Shown: positions 1-8,239 of the stretch, one piece after another
How positions within the stretch are numbered: position 1 is the stretch's first letter
Layout of the letters: each line of letters starts with the position of its first letter
Assembly: GCF_002866065.1 (NCBI RefSeq)
Contig: NZ_LNJZ01000007.1
Coordinates: 40,388 to 104,387 of the forward strand
Source: Thiopseudomonas denitrificans
Lineage (GTDB): Bacteria; Pseudomonadota; Gammaproteobacteria; Pseudomonadales; Pseudomonadaceae
DNA: 64,000 nucleotides
Reading direction: 5' to 3'
Program-made: the position numbers and the translations under genes
The notes under the pieces: model-generated
Databases searched by the model: none
What the model saw: only the letters and a program-made list of their open reading frames with translations
What the model was told of the DNA's origin: nothing

Positions 1-919
1 CAAAGGCTTGCGGGTCGGCCCTGGGCCAGTCGCCGGGGGCTTCAAGCAGGCTGCCGTCGGCCATGACTTTTTGCGCGGTAGCCAAGATCAGCGGGGCAAT
101 CGCCGGGTGGAACTGGTTATTGACCACCAGCAGGGCCTGGGCACCCAGGGTCTGCATGTCGTGCGCCGGCTGGTCGTTGGGCAGGCTGAGCAGGCCACGG
201 CTGACATCAATACCTTGCACAAAAGGCAGGCGGTGTTCATAGGCGTTGACGCGGGCAATGGGAAACAGCCGCACTTCCGGATGGGCGGCCAGCTGCTGAA
301 TGAGGTCGCTTTCGGCCGGAGCCATGAAAAAAGCGCCATCCAGCTCGGCAGCCAGCAGTTGTTCGGCGGCTTTCTTGCCGGTGAAGGGTTGCCAGTTGCC
401 GCCAAGACTGTCGGTATCGATGCCGATTGACTGCAGCAGCGGCTCAAGCAGCAGGCGCAGTCCGCCGGCGGGGCTGCCAATGGCAATCCGGCGTTCGGTC
501 AGGTCTTGCAGGGTATCAGCTTGCAGGTGACGGCGTACAAACAGCCACAGCGGTTCCTGATAGACCGCGCCCAGGCTGTGCAGGGACTGGCGCTGCTGTT
601 CGTCCAGTTCGCGTTCCTGGCCGCTTTGCAGCAGGGCGAGATTGATGCCCGAGTCCTTGTCCAGCAGGCGTTCGGCATTCTGGACCGAGCCGCTGCTTTC
701 AACCAGTTTCAGCTCGAAGTGTTCACGGGCGAGTTCTTCCTGCAGGCGCAGGGCGAAGGCATGATAGCCGCCACCGGCCGCGCCGGTGCTCATGGTTGCC
801 GACATCGGTGGCGGCGGAGCGACAAAGTAGAACAGGGCGGCAACCAGCGCACCCAGTACCGGCACCAACCAGAGGTTGGCGCGGATCATGATGGACAGGT
901 CCTGGAAAAAACGACTCAT
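1..919 (-). CDS. TAXI-family TRAP transporter solute-binding protein (3' end beyond window)
   Basis: The minus-strand frame stays open from ATG at 919 to the window edge, about 306 codons with no stop. The product begins with a short cytoplasmic stretch and a hydrophobic segment at about residues 16-33, then the TAXI/NMT1-like binding fold: an early MSTGAAGGGYHAFAL glycine-rich segment, an LTERRIAIGSPAGGLRLLLEP segment near residue 140, and an LDGAFFMAP segment typical of these periplasmic binding proteins. The N-terminal hydrophobic segment lacks a lipobox and may be an uncleaved anchor or a signal peptide. No permease gene is seen beside it inside the window. Substrate unknown. A second, unrelated TAXI binding protein lies at 33730-34755. 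A TATAAT sits 34 bases upstream of the start. Confidence 0.85.
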   Translation of the reverse strand, partial: MSRFFQDLSIMIRANLWLVPVLGALVAALFYFVAPPPPMSATMSTGAAGGGYHAFALRLQEELAREHFELKLVESSGSVQNAERLLDKDSGINLALLQSGQERELDEQQRQSLHSLGAVYQEPLWLFVRRHLQADTLQDLTERRIAIGSPAGGLRLLLEPLLQSIGIDTDSLGGNWQPFTGKKAAEQLLAAELDGAFFMAPAESDLIQQLAAHPEVRLFPIARVNAYEHRLPFVQGIDVSRGLLSLPNDQPAHDMQTLGAQALLVVNNQFHPAIAPLILATAQKVMADGSLLEAPGDWPRADPQAF

Positions 920-953
920 GTGTGTGCTATCCGGTTATATAAAACGGTTGGTC

Positions 954-959
954 ATTATA
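954..959 (-). promoter_or_regulatory. candidate -10 box for the TAXI binding-protein gene
   Basis: The minus strand reads TATAAT here, 34 bases before the start codon at 919. I see no good -35 hexamer at the usual spacing, so the call rests on the perfect -10 alone. Confidence 0.35.
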
Positions 960-1029
960 CGCAGACCGCTAGGGGTTGGCTTGGCGGGGATGATGTTTAC
1001 ACCTGTTTGCCGAGAGTACGATCTTTATA

Positions 1030-1137
1030 GCAGCGTTGGGGTATGGGTGGAGCAAACCCCGTGCCGCCATCCCTGGCGGCACGGAGCCTACATGGACGTA
1101 CTTGCGGCGTGTTTGCGAATCCATACCCCAACGCTGC
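1030..1137. repeat. 108-bp nested palindromic element between cbrB and the TAXI gene
   Basis: Perfect 17-base inverted arms (gcagcgttggggtatgg at 1030-1046 and its complement at 1121-1137) enclose a second hairpin with an 11-bp stem and 4-base loop at 1059-1084. A further 6-bp pairing (gcaaac with gtttgc) lies between the two. The transcript of either strand would fold strongly. It could act as the cbrB terminator, although no T-run follows, or be a small mobile palindromic element. The family is not identified. Confidence 0.6.
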
Positions 1138-1158
1138 AGACACAGAACTTGTCAGCCT

Positions 1159-2556
1159 CTAACGCTCGTCTTCAGCCTCTGTCCCGGCCTTGCGGCGTGG
1201 AATACCCATGCGCTGGCGGCGTTCCCACAGGGACTTGCGGCTGATGCCGAGGCGGCTGGCCAGCTCGGTTTCGGTCATGCTGTCCTGGTGCTCCAGCACA
1301 AACTGCTGAAAGTAATCCTCCAGGGATTGTCCGGTCTGTTCTTGCGGGGCCTTGGCATGGGCGGCAGGCTGCTCCAGGTCGACATCAATACCGAGCAGAT
1401 CAAGAGTGACGCGGTTGCCCTCGCACAGGATGACCGCCCGCTCGATGGCGTTTTCCAGCTCGCGCACATTGCCCGGCCAGTGATAGTGGTGCATGCCCTT
1501 GAGGCATTCATCGGTGAAATGCATCGGCTCGGTACGTTTGGCTTTCAGGCGCTGGCGTTCCAGCAGGGCGGTGGCGATTTCGCTGATGTCGTCACCACGC
1601 TCGCGTAGCGCCGGCAAGGTCAGGGCGATCACATGCAGGCGATAGAACAGGTCTTCGCGGAACTTGCCCTCTTTGGCCAGCGCCTTGAGATCCCGGTGGG
1701 TGGCGGCAATCAGGCGGATGTTGACCTTCTGTGACTGGGTCGAGCCGACCCGGCGGATTTCGCTTTCCTGCAACACGCGCAGCAGGCGGGCCTGGGCTTC
1801 CAGCGGCAACTCGCCGATTTCGTCGAGAAACAGGGTACCGCCATCGGCGGCCTCGACCAGCCCGGCACGCGCCTTGTCGGCTCCGGTAAAGGCACCCCGC
1901 TCATGGCCGAACAGCTCGGACTCGATCAGGGTTTCGGGAATGGCAGCACAGTTGACGGAGATCATCGGGGCACCGGCCCGGTCGGACAGGTTGTGCAGGG
2001 CGCGGGCGACCAGCTCCTTGCCGGTACCGGATTCGCCATGAATCAGTACGTTGGCATCAGCGGGAGCGACCTTGCGGATCTTGACAAACAGTGCCTGCAT
2101 GGCCGGGCTGCTGCCGATGATGCCGATATCGCTATTGTCGCTGGCTGCCGGCTGCCCGCCGACCGGAGCCTGATCGCCCGGCGTTTCTTCGTCAGTTGTC
2201 GCGCGGGCATGTTCCTGTAGAATCCGGGCGATGGTGGCCAGCATGTCCTGGTGGTCAAACGGTTTGGCAATGTAGTCCATGGCGCCCAGTTTCATGCTGT
2301 CCACCGCCGAGCGCAGGCTGGCGTAGCTGGTCATGATCAGCACCGGCGTGGTGCCGGCATGCTGGATGATTTCCGTACCCGGAGCACCGGGCAGACGCAG
2401 GTCACTGATGATCAGGTCGTAGGCGCCGGGACTGAAACCGTCCAGGGCTTCCTGTACCGAGCCGGCCTCGCTCACCTGGTAGCCGTTGCGCTCCAGCAGG
2501 CGCTTGAGGGCTGAGCGGATGATGGGCTCGTCTTCAACAATGAGGATGTGGGACAT
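1159..2556 (-). CDS. cbrB: NtrC-family response regulator CbrB
   Basis: 465 residues in the classical NtrC order. A receiver domain at 1-115 has acidic residues at 8-9, phosphoacceptor Asp52 and Lys98. A sigma-54 activating AAA+ domain carries Walker A GESGTGKE at 174-181 and the sigma-54 contact loop GAFTGA at 221-226. A Fis-type helix-turn-helix lies in the last 40 residues. The N-terminal sequence closely matches CbrB of Pseudomonas as I remember it. ATG at 2556 is chosen because the receiver fold starts there and AGAGAG precedes it; an in-frame extension reaching 2769 would add 71 unlike residues and overlap cbrA. In pseudomonads CbrA/CbrB governs use of amino acids and other carbon sources and activates the sRNA gene crcZ with RpoN. 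cbrA lies 70 bases upstream on the same strand. Confidence 0.93.
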   Translation of the reverse strand: MSHILIVEDEPIIRSALKRLLERNGYQVSEAGSVQEALDGFSPGAYDLIISDLRLPGAPGTEIIQHAGTTPVLIMTSYASLRSAVDSMKLGAMDYIAKPFDHQDMLATIARILQEHARATTDEETPGDQAPVGGQPAASDNSDIGIIGSSPAMQALFVKIRKVAPADANVLIHGESGTGKELVARALHNLSDRAGAPMISVNCAAIPETLIESELFGHERGAFTGADKARAGLVEAADGGTLFLDEIGELPLEAQARLLRVLQESEIRRVGSTQSQKVNIRLIAATHRDLKALAKEGKFREDLFYRLHVIALTLPALRERGDDISEIATALLERQRLKAKRTEPMHFTDECLKGMHHYHWPGNVRELENAIERAVILCEGNRVTLDLLGIDVDLEQPAAHAKAPQEQTGQSLEDYFQQFVLEHQDSMTETELASRLGISRKSLWERRQRMGIPRRKAGTEAEDER

Positions 2557-2626
2557 TGATACTCTCTCTACTTGTGAATGCTGGCGTGATGCTGTTGCGG
2601 GTAACCTGTAATGCTTGCTGGTCAGA

Positions 2627-5575
2627 TTAGCCCGGAGTGTCCGGAGCCGGCAGGCTGCGGGGCAGGCGGATACAGAATCTTGTGCCGCCGGGCGTGTCAG
2701 GCAGGGGGCTGGTGACGCGGATGTCGCCCTGATGTTCCCTGACGATGGAGTAGGCCATGGCCAGACCAAGCCCGGTGCCTTCGCCCGGGTCCTTGGTGGT
2801 GAAAAACGGCTCGAACAGCTGACTCTGGTGCTCGGGTGCGATACCGCTACCCTGGTCGGTGATGCTCAGCTCGACCCAGTCGCGGCCGGCCCGGGTTGCC
2901 ATCAGGATCAGTCCGCCGGGCGGGCTGGCATCGCGGGCATTGCCGAGCAGGTTGACCACCACCTGGCTCAGGCGCTGGGGATCGCCCTTGATCCAGTGGT
3001 CGGGCTGGCACAGGTTACGAAACTCCACACTCTGCGCATCGGTGTTCAACGATAAGAGGTTCACCGCATCTTTGCAAACTTCCAGCCAGCACAGTGCCTC
3101 GTGGCTGTTGTCGTGCGGCTGGCCGCTGCGGGAAAAGCCCATCATGGACTGTACGATGCGGGTGATGCGCCGGGTCTGCTCGATGATCTGGCCGCTGATT
3201 TCCTGCAGTTCCTCATCGCTGGTACGCTCTTCCTGGATGATCTGGGCCAGGCAGGCGATGCCGGTCACCGGGTTGCCGATTTCATGGGCGACGCCGGCGG
3301 CCAGACGCCCCAGCGAAGCCAGCCGCTGGGCGTGAATCAGCTGGTCTTCCAGCTGACGGTTTTCGGTGATGTCTTCAACCAGCAGCACCATGCCGCTGTC
3401 ACCGGGTGCGCCGGGTTCGGCAATGGCGGCCTTATGCAGGTTGAGCCAGCGCGACTGGAAACTGCTGTGCAGGCGTTTTTTGTGCAGCCGGTTTTCCGTG
3501 CCCTGGCTGAAGCTCACCAGCAGGTCACGCCAGGGGGCATCGATACTCTCCAGCGGCGAGCCGAGCACACGGGCCGCACCGATGCCGGTCAGGTTTTCCA
3601 TGGCCAGGTTCCACAGGGTGATTTCCGCTTCCCGTGACAGGGCGCAGACACCCAGCGGCAGGTTGTGCAGCGTTTGCCGGTGGTGGCGGCGGACTGCGTC
3701 CAGCTCGGCGGCCAGGCCGGTCAGGCGCGAGCGGTAGTCTTCCAGGCGGTTTTCGATGAAGTGGATGTCTTCGGTGACATAGTTGGCGGCAGCGTTTTGA
3801 TAAGGCAGAAAGCTGGACACCAGATCCCGGGCCACGCCCGGCCCGAGCAGCCCGGACAGGTTGGCCTCGATCCGGTCACGCAGGCGGCGCAGGGCAAAGG
3901 GCCGGCTCTCGTCCATGGGCAGTTGCAGGTCGCTCAGGGCACGCTGCACTTCGCGCTGGGCGGTGATGCTGCCCAGCGGCTTGGACAGGGCAAAGGCAAA
4001 CTCGTGGGGCGAGCCGGCCTGCAAGCGGCGGCTTTCCGGCAGCCGTGAGCGGTTGACCAGGCAGGTCTGGCGGCTGATCTGCTCTTCTTGCCGGGTGCTG
4101 CTGAGCAGGGATACCAGGGCAAATACCAAGCTGTTGGCAATGATGGCAAGAGCGGTCGCCTGCTGCCAGCTGTCTTCGGCAGACAGGTAGTCGAGCCCGA
4201 GGTCGGACAGGGGCAGGCGGGTAGCCAGGCCAAGGGTCGGCAGCAGCATGCTGTAGGCCCAGATCAGCAGGCCGGTGAGGGTGCCGGCCATGAAACCATT
4301 GCGGTTGGCCTTCGGCCAGTACAGCAGGGCCATCACACCGGGCAGAAACTGCAGGCCACCGGCAAAGGAAACCACGCCCAGGCTTGACAGCTGGTGTGTC
4401 GAGCCAAGCAGCAGGTAGACAACAAAGCTGGCCAGGATGATGGCGGCGATCAGCAGGCGGCGGGTCCACTTGAGCCAGCCGTAGATGTTGCCGGTGGCCG
4501 GCGGTTGATAGACAGGCAGGATCAGATGGTTGAGCACCATGCCGGACAGGGCGATGGTGCAAACGATGATCACCCCGCTGGCCGCCGACATGCCGCCCAT
4601 GAACGACAGCAGGGCCAGTGTTTCGTTGTTCAGGGCCAGCCCCAGGCCAATGGCGAAATACTGCGGCTCGGTGGTCACGCCCAGTTTCAGGCCGGCCCAC
4701 AGGATGAGTGGAATGGGCAGGCTCAGCAACAGCAGGAACAGCGGCAGGCCCCAGCTGGCACTGACCAGCGAGCGTGGCTTGAGGTTTTCGGTGAAGGCCA
4801 TGTGGAACATGTGTGGCATGACGATCACGGCGGCAAAAAACAGCAGCAACAGCACGCGCCACTGGCCGTCCTGCATGGGTTGTTGTAGTTGCTGCAGTAT
4901 GGCCTTGTTGTCGCTCAGCCATTGCTGCAGGCCGGCGGGGCCGTCAAACAGCTGGTACAGCAGCCAGCCGGCCACTGCCAGAATGGCCAGCAGCTTGAGC
5001 AGTGACTCGAACGCCATGGCGAAGACCACGCCCTGGTGCTTTTCCCGGGTGGCGATGTGGCGGGCACCAAACAGGATCGAGAACAGGGTGATGATCAGGC
5101 AGAAAACCAGTGCGATGTTTTCCTGCACCGGCGAGCCGGTCAGCAGCTGGGCGGTATCAGCCACCGCCTGGATTTGCAGCGCCAGCAAGGGCAGGGTGCA
5201 CAACAGCAAACCCAGGGTGGTCAGGGTGCCGGCTGCGGTGCTGCGGAAACGAAAGGCAAACAGGTCGGCCAGCGATGCCAGCTGGTGGGTGCGGGTCAGC
5301 TCCAGTAGCGGGTAAAGCAACACCGGCGCAAGCAGGAAGGCACCGGAAATACCCAGATAGATGGCCAGAAAACCATAGCCGTACTGATGGGCCAGCCCGA
5401 CCGAACCGTAGAATGCCCATGCGCTGGCGTATACGCCCAGCGACAGGGTGTAGATCAGCGGATGCCGCACCAGCTGGCGCGGCAGCAGGTTTTTTTCTGC
5501 CAGCCAGGCGGTGGCAAACAACGTCAGCAGATAGCCGATGGCCAAGCCGGTCAGATGGATTACGCTGATGGTCAT
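2627..5575 (-). CDS. cbrA: Transporter-linked sensor histidine kinase CbrA
   Basis: 982 residues, the usual size of CbrA (about 983). Residues 1 to about 500 form a sodium/solute symporter-like (SLC5) domain with some 13 membrane segments, followed by a linker, a PAS-like region and a kinase core. The dimerisation box reads GVAHEIGNP with phosphoacceptor His764. The N box is VNLLGNARDAS near 871, followed by DQGSGIA, FEPFFTTK and GTGLGLA. The family couples histidine transport to kinase function, phosphorylating CbrB. The start at 5575 lies 42 bases after the stop of cbrX and has only a weak ribosome site, which fits translational coupling to cbrX as described in Pseudomonas putida (inference here). 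Confidence 0.93.
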   Translation of the reverse strand: MTISVIHLTGLAIGYLLTLFATAWLAEKNLLPRQLVRHPLIYTLSLGVYASAWAFYGSVGLAHQYGYGFLAIYLGISGAFLLAPVLLYPLLELTRTHQLASLADLFAFRFRSTAAGTLTTLGLLLCTLPLLALQIQAVADTAQLLTGSPVQENIALVFCLIITLFSILFGARHIATREKHQGVVFAMAFESLLKLLAILAVAGWLLYQLFDGPAGLQQWLSDNKAILQQLQQPMQDGQWRVLLLLFFAAVIVMPHMFHMAFTENLKPRSLVSASWGLPLFLLLLSLPIPLILWAGLKLGVTTEPQYFAIGLGLALNNETLALLSFMGGMSAASGVIIVCTIALSGMVLNHLILPVYQPPATGNIYGWLKWTRRLLIAAIILASFVVYLLLGSTHQLSSLGVVSFAGGLQFLPGVMALLYWPKANRNGFMAGTLTGLLIWAYSMLLPTLGLATRLPLSDLGLDYLSAEDSWQQATALAIIANSLVFALVSLLSSTRQEEQISRQTCLVNRSRLPESRRLQAGSPHEFAFALSKPLGSITAQREVQRALSDLQLPMDESRPFALRRLRDRIEANLSGLLGPGVARDLVSSFLPYQNAAANYVTEDIHFIENRLEDYRSRLTGLAAELDAVRRHHRQTLHNLPLGVCALSREAEITLWNLAMENLTGIGAARVLGSPLESIDAPWRDLLVSFSQGTENRLHKKRLHSSFQSRWLNLHKAAIAEPGAPGDSGMVLLVEDITENRQLEDQLIHAQRLASLGRLAAGVAHEIGNPVTGIACLAQIIQEERTSDEELQEISGQIIEQTRRITRIVQSMMGFSRSGQPHDNSHEALCWLEVCKDAVNLLSLNTDAQSVEFRNLCQPDHWIKGDPQRLSQVVVNLLGNARDASPPGGLILMATRAGRDWVELSITDQGSGIAPEHQSQLFEPFFTTKDPGEGTGLGLAMAYSIVREHQGDIRVTSPLPDTPGGTRFCIRLPRSLPAPDTPG

Positions 5576-5617
5576 GGGCGGCCACCAGCCGGAGGAATGC
5601 AGGCAAGGTCTTGCATG

Positions 5618-5794
5618 CTAACAGGACTCGCCATCACGCTTGCCCTGCAAAAGAAAGGTGAGCACGATCAGCAGTAGCCAGAGCAGATAAGGGCGATACC
5701 AGAGGTCGTTGTTGGCCGTCCACCAGTCCATGATGGCGGGTGAAAACAGGTAAATGCCGACAACCAGCAACAGGATCAGGCGGTAGATGTACAT
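5618..5794 (-). CDS. cbrX: Small membrane protein CbrX upstream of cbrA
   Basis: A 58-codon reading frame runs from ATG at 5794 to TAG at 5618. The product begins MYIYRLILLLVVGIYLFSPA, a first membrane segment, continues through a DWW and WYRPYLLW motif into a second membrane segment (about 37-49), and ends in a charged tail KRDGESC. Its position directly before cbrA and this architecture match the CbrX leader protein of pseudomonads. There it is co-transcribed with cbrA and its translation is needed for CbrA synthesis. Here 42 bases separate it from cbrA, whereas in P. putida the two frames are reported to overlap. The ribosome site is poor, and a stem-loop lies 13 bases upstream of the start. 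Confidence 0.82.
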   Translation of the reverse strand: MYIYRLILLLVVGIYLFSPAIMDWWTANNDLWYRPYLLWLLLIVLTFLLQGKRDGESC

Positions 5795-5807
5795 GAAAGC
5801 GCTTCAC

Positions 5808-5845
5808 TGACAACAGGTGTTACCGATGGTAACCCGTGGTTGTCA
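5808..5845 (-). promoter_or_regulatory. stem-loop in the cbrX leader, or inverted-repeat operator
   Basis: Outer arms tgacaac (5808-5814) and gttgtca (5839-5845) are perfectly complementary, as are inner arms gttacc (5819-5824) and ggtaac (5828-5833) around a gat loop. An asymmetric internal loop separates the two stems. Its position 13 bases before the cbrX start suggests a leader RNA hairpin or a dyad operator. Confidence 0.45.
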
Positions 5846-5974
5846 TGCCTGCCAGCCGGACAGCCCCTTCTTTAGGTGTAGGCTCGGGGCTGGATGTTTC
5901 AGCAGCCATTCTGCCGGAGGGTAACTCCTTCCGGCAAGGCGAGGCTGGAGCAAACCGCTTCGTCCACAGGGCGG

Positions 5975-6712
5975 TTACTGTGCGTTCAGCGCCTGGCCGT
6001 TGACTCCCTTGCTGTCCGGGCCAAGCAGATACAGGTACACCGGCATAATGTCTTCCGGCGCAGGGTTGCTGTTCGGGTGTTCGCCCGGATAGGCGGCGGC
6101 ACGCATGGAGGTGCGGGTGGCACCGGGGTTGACACTGTTGGCACGCACATGGGTTTCATCCAGTTCGTCGGCCAGCACCTGCATCAGCCCCTCGGTGGCG
6201 AACTTGGACACCGCGTAGGCACCCCAGTAGGCACGGCCCTTGCGGCCAACGCCGCTGGAGGTGAAAACCACGGAAGCATCCTCCGACAGCTGGAGCAGCG
6301 GCAGCAGGGCGCGGGTCAGGCCGAAGGTGGCCTGCACGTTGACCTGCATGACCTCGGCAAACTTGTCATCGGGAATTTGTTGCATGGGCATGCGCGGGCC
6401 GAGAATCGAGGCATTGTTGAGCAAGCCGTCCAGCCGGCCGAATTCCTGCTCGATCATTGCGCCCAGCTCATCGAACTGGGCGGTGGTGGCGGTTTTCAGG
6501 TCCAGCGGGATCACTACCGGCTCCGGGTGGCCGGCGGCACAGATCTCGTCATACACCAGATTCAGGTTTTTCTCGGTCTTGCCCAGCAGCAATACCGTTG
6601 CGCCACGGGCGGCGCAGGCCCTTGCGGCGGCGGCACCAATGCCGCGGCCGGCACCACTGATCAGGATGATGCGCCCTTTGAGCAGGTCGGGCGCGGCAGT
6701 GTAATCAAACAT
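5975..6712 (-). CDS. yciK: YciK-family short-chain dehydrogenase
   Basis: 245 residues of classical SDR fold. The cofactor loop is ISGAGRGIGAAAA at about 18-30, NNAS follows in the middle, and the catalytic YAVSK motif is preceded by the SSGVGRKGRAYWGAYAVSK region typical of the YciK family. The family is predicted to be NAD(P)H-dependent; its physiological substrate is unknown. It ends three bases before the next gene upstream (mupP), as in the Pseudomonas aeruginosa yciK-mupP-ubiG order, so the three are probably one transcript. A hairpin with a 9-bp stem (5914-5936) lies downstream but has no clear T-run. Confidence 0.9.
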   Translation of the reverse strand: MFDYTAAPDLLKGRIILISGAGRGIGAAAARACAARGATVLLLGKTEKNLNLVYDEICAAGHPEPVVIPLDLKTATTAQFDELGAMIEQEFGRLDGLLNNASILGPRMPMQQIPDDKFAEVMQVNVQATFGLTRALLPLLQLSEDASVVFTSSGVGRKGRAYWGAYAVSKFATEGLMQVLADELDETHVRANSVNPGATRTSMRAAAYPGEHPNSNPAPEDIMPVYLYLLGPDSKGVNGQALNAQ

Positions 6713-6715
6713 GGT

Positions 6716-7408
6716 TCAGTCTCTTGACGGGTTCGGATAATCGGCTTGCAGCAGCGCCAGTATGGCGCCGGCCAGCTGTGTGGAATGGGTGACATGGTGG
6801 GTGGCGCCCCAGCCCGGCGGGTTGTCCTGCGGGCCGTGATAGCCGTAACCGACCGACATCGACGGCATGCCCGCCGCCTCCGCCGCCTGGATGTCCCGCA
6901 GGTCATCGCCGACATACAGGGCGTGCTGCGGAAGCACATCCAGCTGCCGGCAGGCCAGCAGCAGCATGTCGGGGGCGGGCTTGGGCTGGCTGACCTGTTC
7001 GGGGCAGACCAGTACGGCAGCCCGTTGCTCCAGTTGCAGGGCATGCAGGATCGGGCGGGCAAAACGTTCCGGCTTGTTGGTGGCAACTCCCCAGGGAATT
7101 TGCCGCTGCTCCAGCAGCTGCAGCAGTTCGGCCAGCCCGGCAAACAGGCGGCTGTGCGCACAGGGATTGGCATGGTAGCGTTGCAGGAAATCATCCTTGA
7201 GTGCATCAAAGCCGGCCTGTTCCGGTGCGGTTTCCAGCGCCAGAGCGACCATCGCGGCGGCACCGGCCGATACCCGCTGGCGGATCAGCTGTTCGTCCAT
7301 GGCGGGCAGGCCGCGCCCGGCCCGCATCTGCTGCAGGATCGCGATGAAGTCCCGTGCGCTGTCCAGCAGGGTACCGTCCAGATCAAACAAAACCGCCCGG
7401 ATGCACAT
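6716..7408 (-). CDS. mupP: N-acetylmuramic acid 6-phosphate phosphatase MupP (HAD family)
   Basis: 230 residues with the HAD phosphatase motifs: FDLDGTLLDS with nucleophile Asp near residue 9, ATNKPERFA as motif II/III region, and VGDDLRDIQAAEAAGM as motif IV. Gene order with ubiG and yciK matches MupP of pseudomonads, which dephosphorylates MurNAc 6-phosphate in the peptidoglycan recycling route that bypasses de novo UDP-MurNAc synthesis and raises fosfomycin tolerance. ATG at 7408 is chosen because it starts directly at the HAD motif and lies two bases after the ubiG stop; an upstream ATG at 7429 would overlap ubiG. Confidence 0.88.
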   Translation of the reverse strand: MCIRAVLFDLDGTLLDSARDFIAILQQMRAGRGLPAMDEQLIRQRVSAGAAAMVALALETAPEQAGFDALKDDFLQRYHANPCAHSRLFAGLAELLQLLEQRQIPWGVATNKPERFARPILHALQLEQRAAVLVCPEQVSQPKPAPDMLLLACRQLDVLPQHALYVGDDLRDIQAAEAAGMPSMSVGYGYHGPQDNPPGWGATHHVTHSTQLAGAILALLQADYPNPSRD

Positions 7409-7410
7409 GA

Positions 7411-8109
7411 TTACAGGGGCTTGCTGCAATGCATCATGTAATTGACGTCGACGTCGTTTTCCAGCTTGTAGCGTTTGAGCAGCGGATTGTAGGTCAGGCC
7501 GACGAGATCGTGGATTTCCAGTTCGGCCTGGCGTGCCCAGGCACCCAGCTCGGAGGGTTTGATGAATTTCTTGAAGTCGTGGGTGCCGCGCGGCAGCATG
7601 TTGAGCACGTATTCAGCCCCCACCACCGCCAGCAGATACGCCTTGGGGTTGCGGTTGATGGTGGAGAAAAACACCTGGCCACCGGGTTTGACCAGTTTCT
7701 GGCAGGCGGCAATGATGGAGGACGGCTCGGGGACGTGCTCCAGCATTTCCAGACAGGTGACCACGTCGAATTGGCCGGGCATCTCTTCGGCCAGCTGTTC
7801 GGCAGTAATCTGGCGGTAATCGATGTTCAGGCCGCTTTCCAGCTGGTGCAGTTTGGCCACCGACAGCGGAGCTTCGCCCATGTCGATGCCGGTCACCTCG
7901 GCCCCGCGCTGGGCCATGGCTTCGGCCAGAATGCCGCCGCCGCAGCCCACGTCCAATACCTTTTTACCCGCCAGCGGGGCACGCTCGTCGATCCAGTTGA
8001 CCCGCAGCGGGTTGATGTCGTGCAGGGGCTTGAACTCGCTTTCACGGTCCCACCAGCGATGGGCCAGTGCTTCGAATTTGGCGATTTCCAGAGGGTCAAC
8101 GTTGCTCAT
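7411..8109 (-). CDS. ubiG: Ubiquinone biosynthesis O-methyltransferase UbiG
   Basis: 232 residues. The class I SAM-binding motif [16 protein letters not shown] is at about 50-65, with the acidic residue of GIDMGE after it. The N-terminal [19 protein letters not shown] segment is diagnostic of UbiG. It performs both O-methylations of ubiquinone synthesis. Length is normal for the family. It is followed two bases later by mupP, suggesting a ubiG-mupP-yciK operon. Confidence 0.95.
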   Translation of the reverse strand: MSNVDPLEIAKFEALAHRWWDRESEFKPLHDINPLRVNWIDERAPLAGKKVLDVGCGGGILAEAMAQRGAEVTGIDMGEAPLSVAKLHQLESGLNIDYRQITAEQLAEEMPGQFDVVTCLEMLEHVPEPSSIIAACQKLVKPGGQVFFSTINRNPKAYLLAVVGAEYVLNMLPRGTHDFKKFIKPSELGAWARQAELEIHDLVGLTYNPLLKRYKLENDVDVNYMMHCSKPL

Positions 8110-8239
8110 GCGGGGTTCCTGTCAGGTGGATGCCGGCGCAAGCGGGGCCAGGCGGAGCTTGCGCATTCAAATGCGGCACATGATGCCAGTTTTCGCCGGC
8201 GTTTGCTGTAATGCTGGTCAAGAAAGCGGATAAGACAAC

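Noticed and set aside
88-486. 132-residue frame inside the partial TAXI gene
   Set aside because: It is out of frame with the TAXI product, which stays open across the whole region.
5914-5936. Intrinsic terminator after yciK
   Set aside because: The hairpin has a good stem but no T-run on the relevant strand.
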